From the NCBI RefSeq assembly GCF_902506065.1, contig NZ_LR732912.1, positions 3,240,848 through 3,304,847 on the forward strand: DNA of 64,000 nt. The letters are read 5' to 3'. A program made the position numbers and the translations under genes. The notes beneath the pieces were generated by a model. The model was not told where the DNA came from. It worked only from the letters and a program-made list of their open reading frames with translations, and made no database searches. Positions 59,583 through 64,000 of this stretch are shown in pieces. Positions within the stretch are counted from its first letter, which is position 1. The number at the start of each line of letters is the position of its first letter. This DNA is from Arthrobacter sp. 9V. GTDB taxonomy: Bacteria > Actinomycetota > Actinomycetes > Actinomycetales > Micrococcaceae.

Positions 59583-60671
59583 ATGGAGTCCAAGCGACAA
59601 GTCACCGTTGAACCTTCGCCTGTCCAGGGCGAGGCCTACAGTCCTCTGCCGCGGGACGGGGCAGGACACAACGGGCATAGGCCGCATGTGATGGACGCGG
59701 AGCGGTTCCATGATGCCAGCGAGCGCATCCTGGGTTCCATCAATAAGGTCATCGATGGGAAAGCGGACGCCGCAAAGCTCGCCCTGACGGTCCTTCTCGC
59801 CCAGGGGCACCTTCTCTTGGAGGACGTCCCGGGTGTGGGCAAGACCTTGCTGGCCAAAACGTTGGCGCGCAGTGTGGACTGCACGGTGTCCCGAATCCAG
59901 TTCACTCCGGACTTGCTGCCGTCCGATGTCACCGGAGTGTCCATTTACAACCAGTCTTCCCGGCAGTTCGAGTTCCGCCCCGGTGCCGTGTTCGCGAACA
60001 TCGTCATTGGTGATGAAATCAACCGTGCTTCGGCCAAGACCCAGTCCGCGCTCCTTGAATGCATGGAGGAGCACCAGGTGACTGTTGATGGCCACTCGTA
60101 CCAGTTGGGTTTGCCTTTCATGGTGGTGGCCACGCAGAATCCGATCGAAATGGAAGGCACCTACCCACTGCCTGAGGCCCAGCGTGACCGTTTCATGGCG
60201 CGTATCTCCATGGGGTACCCGGACAAGGATGCCGAGATTGAGATGCTGGAGACTCATCAGGCCTCTTCGCCCCTGGTAAAGGTGACTCCGGTGGTTACGG
60301 CCGCCGATGTTGCCGCCATGATCGCCACCGTCCAACAGGTCTACGTCTCCACAGCCATCAAGGAGTACACGGTGGCAATTGGCCGTGCCACCCGGGACAG
60401 CGCCCGCCTCCGCCTTGGTGCGAGCCCCCGGTCCCTGCTGCAATTGTTGCGTGCAGCCAAGGCCACGGCCGCACTGGATGGCCGCGATTTTGTCCTCCCT
60501 GATGATGTGGTGGACGTGGCAGAGTCGGTGCTTGCCCACCGCATCATCCTGGATCGTAAGGCCGCGAGTTCAGGCGATACCCCGCAGAGCATTCTCCGCG
60601 GCATCTTCGCTTCCCTTCCCGTGGCCCAGGAACCGCCCGGCGCGTGGCGCAGGGACAGGCACAGCGTTTAG
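59583..60671 (+). CDS. MoxR-family AAA+ ATPase
   Basis: A 362-residue MoxR ATPase. Walker A is GVGKTLLAKTLARS (about 82-95), Walker B IVIGDEINRASAKTQSALLE, sensor 1 VVATQNPIEMEGTYPLPEAQRDRF; a helical lid follows. MoxR proteins act as chaperones for the DUF58 and membrane proteins encoded beside them. AAGGG lies 6 nt before the ATG at 59583; a shorter start at 59691 (MDAERF) is also possible. First gene of a MoxR-DUF58-transglutaminase operon, divergent from tatD across about 200 bp. Confidence 0.9.
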   Translation: MESKRQVTVEPSPVQGEAYSPLPRDGAGHNGHRPHVMDAERFHDASERILGSINKVIDGKADAAKLALTVLLAQGHLLLEDVPGVGKTLLAKTLARSVDCTVSRIQFTPDLLPSDVTGVSIYNQSSRQFEFRPGAVFANIVIGDEINRASAKTQSALLECMEEHQVTVDGHSYQLGLPFMVVATQNPIEMEGTYPLPEAQRDRFMARISMGYPDKDAEIEMLETHQASSPLVKVTPVVTAADVAAMIATVQQVYVSTAIKEYTVAIGRATRDSARLRLGASPRSLLQLLRAAKATAALDGRDFVLPDDVVDVAESVLAHRIILDRKAASSGDTPQSILRGIFASLPVAQEPPGAWRRDRHSV

Positions 60672-60684
60672 GAGACACACCCCG

Positions 60685-62175
60685 ATGGCGCTTATGGATC
60701 GGCTTCCCAAGCACTTATTCACCAACCGTGGCTGGGGTCTCCTGGCAGCCGGGGCCCTTTCCCTGGGGTGCGCCTATGTCATGGGCAGGCGCGATCTCCT
60801 GTCTCTGGCCGTTTTGTTGATTCTCCTGCCCTTGGTGGCGCTTGCCGGGGTCCGGGTGCTCAAACCCAAGTTCCAGGTGTACCGGGAGTTCAACCCCTCC
60901 ACGGTGGAAACCTCAAGCACCACAACCGTTCGGCTGGCCGTGGCCCGTTCTTCCTATGCCACGGGCCAGGTCATTATGGAGGAGCAGCTGCCTCCCCGTT
61001 TCGGCGAGCCTCCCGCTTTCCGGTTCCCGGCCCGATCAGCGACCGGGGGCACCAGCCGCTACGAGTACCACCTTCGCTCGGGCAAACGGGGACAGTTCCG
61101 GATTGGGCCGGTCACGGCCGAGTTCAGCGACCCCTTCGGCTTATCGCTGCGAAGGCATGCAATTGACGACGGCGACATCCTCACCGTGACCCCTGCCGCC
61201 GTCGAGCTTCCCGTAACGGGCCTCGCCGGGGCGCGTGGCAATGACGGCGTGACGGCAACCCGCATCCGGGCCAACCCCAGCGACGATGACATCATGACCC
61301 GTGAGTACAGGCACGGTGATCCCATGCGGCGCGTACATTGGGCCGCTACCGCCCGCCATGGCCAGCTGATGGTTCGTCAGGAGGAGTCGGTGACCACGCC
61401 GGAAGCCACCATGATCCTGGACCAGAGGTTTACGGCCCTTGCCTCGGGGAACGGGTCCGTGTTCGGAGGCCACGACGAAGATTCGGATCTGGTGACCAGT
61501 ACCAACTTTGAATGGATTGTTACGGCAGCGATGTCCATCTCCGCGCACTTGGCGGAACGCAATTATTCGTTGCGGCTCCTTGACTCGTTCGGCGGCCCGG
61601 CGTTCCACCGTTCGCGCTCGGCCGCGGACCCGGACGCGGAGGAGTTCTCGGGCGCGGGCGGCCTTCAAACCATCGCCGAAGCCTTGGCAGCTGTCGAATT
61701 GAGCGGGCCCAGGCACACCAGGGCCGAGCACCACCGGACCGAGCACCACCGGACCGAGCACCACCGGACCGAGCACGCAGACCCGGAATCGGGTTCAGAA
61801 CACAAAGCTGCCCCCGGCCCGGCAGGCGCAGACACCACTGATGTTCCTTTCAACGATCGCCTGATGGACAAACTCTCAGCGCACAGGTTGCGAGGTCCCC
61901 TCCTTGCCCTGGTGGGTAACCTCACACTCGCAGAAGCACGCGCGCTTGCCCCTGCAGCGGGCTACGGCGCCAACGCCTTCGCCTTGGTGATGACCGATGC
62001 TTCACGGAACACCGAGGAAGTTCTGGAAATTCTGCGCCTGGCAGGTTGGAGGGCATTCGCCGTCACGTCAAGAACCCGGTTGACCGCAGCTTGGTCAGCC
62101 TTCGATGACGGCGGGATTGTGGCCGCCGCCGACGCAGCCATGGATGTCCGACGTGGAGCGGCGGTGCCCCGATGA
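60685..62175 (+). CDS. DUF58 domain-containing membrane protein
   Basis: A 496-residue protein with two N-terminal membrane helices (GWGLLAAGALSLGCAYVMG; LLSLAVLLILLPLVALAGV) and a soluble domain carrying the DUF58 core (IMTREYRHGDPMRRVHWAATARHGQLMVRQEE). AGGAGACACACCCCG precedes the ATG. Near residue 350-365 the 15-bp unit GAGCACCACCGGACC is repeated three times (61726-61770), giving a His/Arg/Thr/Glu run that is probably a variable linker. The stop overlaps the next gene (ATGA). Companion of MoxR; biochemical role unknown. Confidence 0.88.
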   Translation: MALMDRLPKHLFTNRGWGLLAAGALSLGCAYVMGRRDLLSLAVLLILLPLVALAGVRVLKPKFQVYREFNPSTVETSSTTTVRLAVARSSYATGQVIMEEQLPPRFGEPPAFRFPARSATGGTSRYEYHLRSGKRGQFRIGPVTAEFSDPFGLSLRRHAIDDGDILTVTPAAVELPVTGLAGARGNDGVTATRIRANPSDDDIMTREYRHGDPMRRVHWAATARHGQLMVRQEESVTTPEATMILDQRFTALASGNGSVFGGHDEDSDLVTSTNFEWIVTAAMSISAHLAERNYSLRLLDSFGGPAFHRSRSAADPDAEEFSGAGGLQTIAEALAAVELSGPRHTRAEHHRTEHHRTEHHRTEHADPESGSEHKAAPGPAGADTTDVPFNDRLMDKLSAHRLRGPLLALVGNLTLAEARALAPAAGYGANAFALVMTDASRNTEEVLEILRLAGWRAFAVTSRTRLTAAWSAFDDGGIVAAADAAMDVRRGAAVPR

Positions 62176-64000
62176 CAGCCACATCCCATCGCGGATCCCC
62201 CAACGCGTCGGCCCAACCGAACGGGGCCGCCGGCACGCCTGCAAGCGGTAGGCCGCCACGGCCGCAGGTCCCGGGGGCGGGTCCCTATCCCTGGGCCATG
62301 GCGGGGTCGGTTTCGGTGGCCGTTCTTGGCGCTGCGTTGTCCCTGAACGGTGTACTCAGGGGTTGGGCGTGGTTCATGCCGCTGATCACCACGGTGGTGG
62401 TGGTTGCGCTGACGCTTGCCGCGCTCCGGGCTCTCCGTGCCCAGCCGCTGCTGGTCACGTTGGCCTCGTTTGCCTCGCTGGCCGGCGTCCTCAGCTTCAC
62501 CTTCTGCCGTCAGGAAAGCCTGGCAGGGTTCATCCCCACCACCGGAACCTTCACCGCCGTCGGGCGGCATATCAAGAGGGCCGCGGAGACGGTGGTGTCC
62601 GAAAGCGCGCCTGTTGCGCCTAACGCGGGGATCGTCTTCGTCATGTGCGCCTGCTTGGGCCTCCTGGTGATCTTGATTGATGCCCTTGCCGTTCCACTGT
62701 CCATGCCGGCCGCCAGCGGCATCGGTCTCCTGGCCGTGATGGTGGTGCCGGCAACCATCAAACCCCAAAGCGTGGGAGTCGCCGGATTCATCGGGGCGGC
62801 GGTGGGGTACCTGCTGATCCTCGGGTGCAGCCACTGGTTCGCCCCGGATGCGAGGCTGCAGTCCGGTTCGGGACGTGGCGCGGGCCAGTTCAGGCGCTCG
62901 GTGGTTACCGGAGGCCTGGCGCTGGCGTTGACCATGACCGTCCCTTTGGTGATTCCCGGTTTTGAGACAGGCACGTTTCCGCAGGGCTCACGCCTGAGCC
63001 CTTGGGGAACCTCCAATGGGCTCAACCCCATGATCACCTTGGGCAACAGCCTCCGCAGTCCCACCGGGTCAGGGCGCATCACCTATGCCACCAGCGCCAG
63101 CGGTCCCCTGTATTTGAGGTCTGTCACCGTTGACAACTTCGACGGCGAAACCTGGGCCCCTGATGATCGTGCAGCCGCGCGCAGGTCCGGTGCGGACAGG
63201 ATCGAGACCGGCTACGCAGTGCAGGGCGAGGTGGTCAACGCCGTGACGTCCGTCAACGCCGGCCTGTTTACCAGCCCCTACCTCCCTGCTCCGTTTGCGC
63301 CGGCATCCGTGAACGGCCTCAACGGACAATGGACGTGGGATCCGAACACTTTGAGCATCATGAGCACGGAGACCACCACCCGCGCGCAGCGGTATGTGGT
63401 TTTCTCCGCGGCTCCCAAAATCACGTCACAGTCCCTTTCCCGGGCCAGTGCCGTTCCGCGGGGAATTTCGGAGGACTTCCTGCGTATTCCGGGCAACCTA
63501 CCGGACATTGTGCGGCAGACCGCCGATACTGTCACGGCATCGGCAGGGAGCAACTATGCCAAGGCGCTGGCCATCCAGAAGTACCTGCGGTCGGGCGACT
63601 TCACTTACTCTCTCCAGGCTCCTGTTCAGAATGGCTATGACGGCAACGGCCTGTCGGTGCTGGCTGACTTCCTGGCAGTAAAGAGCGGGTATTGTGTCCA
63701 CTTTTCCTCCGCCATGGCCGTCATGGCACGGGCTGAAGGCATCCCCAGCAGGATTGCGGTGGGCTACGCGCCGGGCCGTCTCACAGGCGAGTCGGTGGCG
63801 TTGGTGGGCCAGGGATCCTTCCCCGAGTATGAGGTTGACGCCCGGGACGCCCACGCGTGGCCTGAGTTGTACTTCGAGGGCCTGGGATGGGTCCCCTTCG
63901 AGCCCACCCCTTCGCGGGGTGTGGTTCCCGAGTACGCCACGGAATCTTCGGTGCCAGGCAACCTGAGCACCAACGCGGATGAGAAAGAGGTCCTCACCAC
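62172..64000 (+). CDS. Transglutaminase-like membrane protein, TgpA type (partial)
   Basis: Starts at the ATG overlapping the DUF58 stop and runs past the window end; about 609 residues are present. Several membrane helices lie in the first 260 residues (for example MAGSVSVAVLGAALSLNGVL; IGLLAVMVVPATIKP). The external domain contains the transglutaminase-like core: Cys in KSGYCVHFSSAMAVMARAEG, His in VDARDAHAWPELYF and the following Asp/Glu segment WVPFEPTPSRG. In the family these domains face the outside and act on proteins or peptides. Third gene of the MoxR operon. Confidence 0.88.
   Translation, partial: MTATSHRGSPNASAQPNGAAGTPASGRPPRPQVPGAGPYPWAMAGSVSVAVLGAALSLNGVLRGWAWFMPLITTVVVVALTLAALRALRAQPLLVTLASFASLAGVLSFTFCRQESLAGFIPTTGTFTAVGRHIKRAAETVVSESAPVAPNAGIVFVMCACLGLLVILIDALAVPLSMPAASGIGLLAVMVVPATIKPQSVGVAGFIGAAVGYLLILGCSHWFAPDARLQSGSGRGAGQFRRSVVTGGLALALTMTVPLVIPGFETGTFPQGSRLSPWGTSNGLNPMITLGNSLRSPTGSGRITYATSASGPLYLRSVTVDNFDGETWAPDDRAAARRSGADRIETGYAVQGEVVNAVTSVNAGLFTSPYLPAPFAPASVNGLNGQWTWDPNTLSIMSTETTTRAQRYVVFSAAPKITSQSLSRASAVPRGISEDFLRIPGNLPDIVRQTADTVTASAGSNYAKALAIQKYLRSGDFTYSLQAPVQNGYDGNGLSVLADFLAVKSGYCVHFSSAMAVMARAEGIPSRIAVGYAPGRLTGESVALVGQGSFPEYEVDARDAHAWPELYFEGLGWVPFEPTPSRGVVPEYATESSVPGNLSTNADEKEVLT

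Noticed and set aside
61726..61776. Histidine-rich repeat in the DUF58 protein as a metal-binding site
   Set aside because: It arises from a simple 15-bp tandem duplication in a linker and is more likely variable filler; nothing nearby points to metal handling.

Overview
The window is chromosomal DNA from a high-GC actinobacterium, most likely Arthrobacter or Paenarthrobacter (Micrococcaceae). The gene content and order point there: tatD-rpfB-rsmA-ispE, glmU-prs-rplY-pth, a mycobacterial-type lpdA/nirB/nirD set, many GTG and TTG starts, and leaderless TANNNT promoters. No insertion sequence, phage gene, rRNA operon or CRISPR array is visible. The genus call is inferred from protein content, not from a marker-gene comparison.

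Layout. 1-2.8 kb: the end of an assimilatory nitrate reductase gene, its flavoprotein partner, and an MBL-fold hydrolase bracketed by two related palindromes. 2.9-5.2 kb: divergent lpdA and purine nucleoside phosphorylase. 5.2-9.1 kb: a levan module (secreted GH68 levansucrase plus GH32 fructanase lipoprotein) with a long leader. 9.1-16.4 kb: a phosphohexomutase, then nirD divergent from nirB-SUMT-nnaR, so siroheme supply and the regulator sit beside the siroheme enzyme. 16.4-25.6 kb: SOS-boxed umuC, an ECF sigma unit, a sugar porter with a LacI regulator, an ArsR-controlled MFS pump, SOS-boxed umuD and a RibD/DHFR-like reductase. 25.7-29.2 kb: a lipocalin-like protein, an orphan NirB-like flavoprotein, deoC and small membrane proteins. 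29.2-38.6 kb: mfd, an NAD(P)-binding protein, small proteins, nhaA, sufU and sufS. 38.7-47.1 kb: three tandem giant STAND/LuxR-type ATPases, one of which has lost its DNA-binding domain. 47.2-51.5 kb: pth, rplY, prs, glmU and tRNA-Gln. 51.7-53.2 kb: a TetR regulator and a VOC protein among three tandem-repeat arrays. 53.2-59.4 kb: ABC-F, ispE, rsmA, rpfB, tatD. 59.6-64 kb: a MoxR-DUF58-transglutaminase operon that runs off the window end.

Main points of interest. (1) GAAAC-type half-sites phased at exactly 11 bp, resembling GlnR sites, lie upstream of both nirB and the distant orphan NirB-like flavoprotein, which suggests one nitrogen regulon. (2) The three-gene STAND/LuxR cluster includes an HTH-less member preceded by a 470-bp region with four GTACTC repeats. 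(3) Three families of intergenic palindromes occur, one as an inverted pair with compensatory stem changes. (4) Seven or more genes share a TANNNT-N6/7-start codon arrangement.
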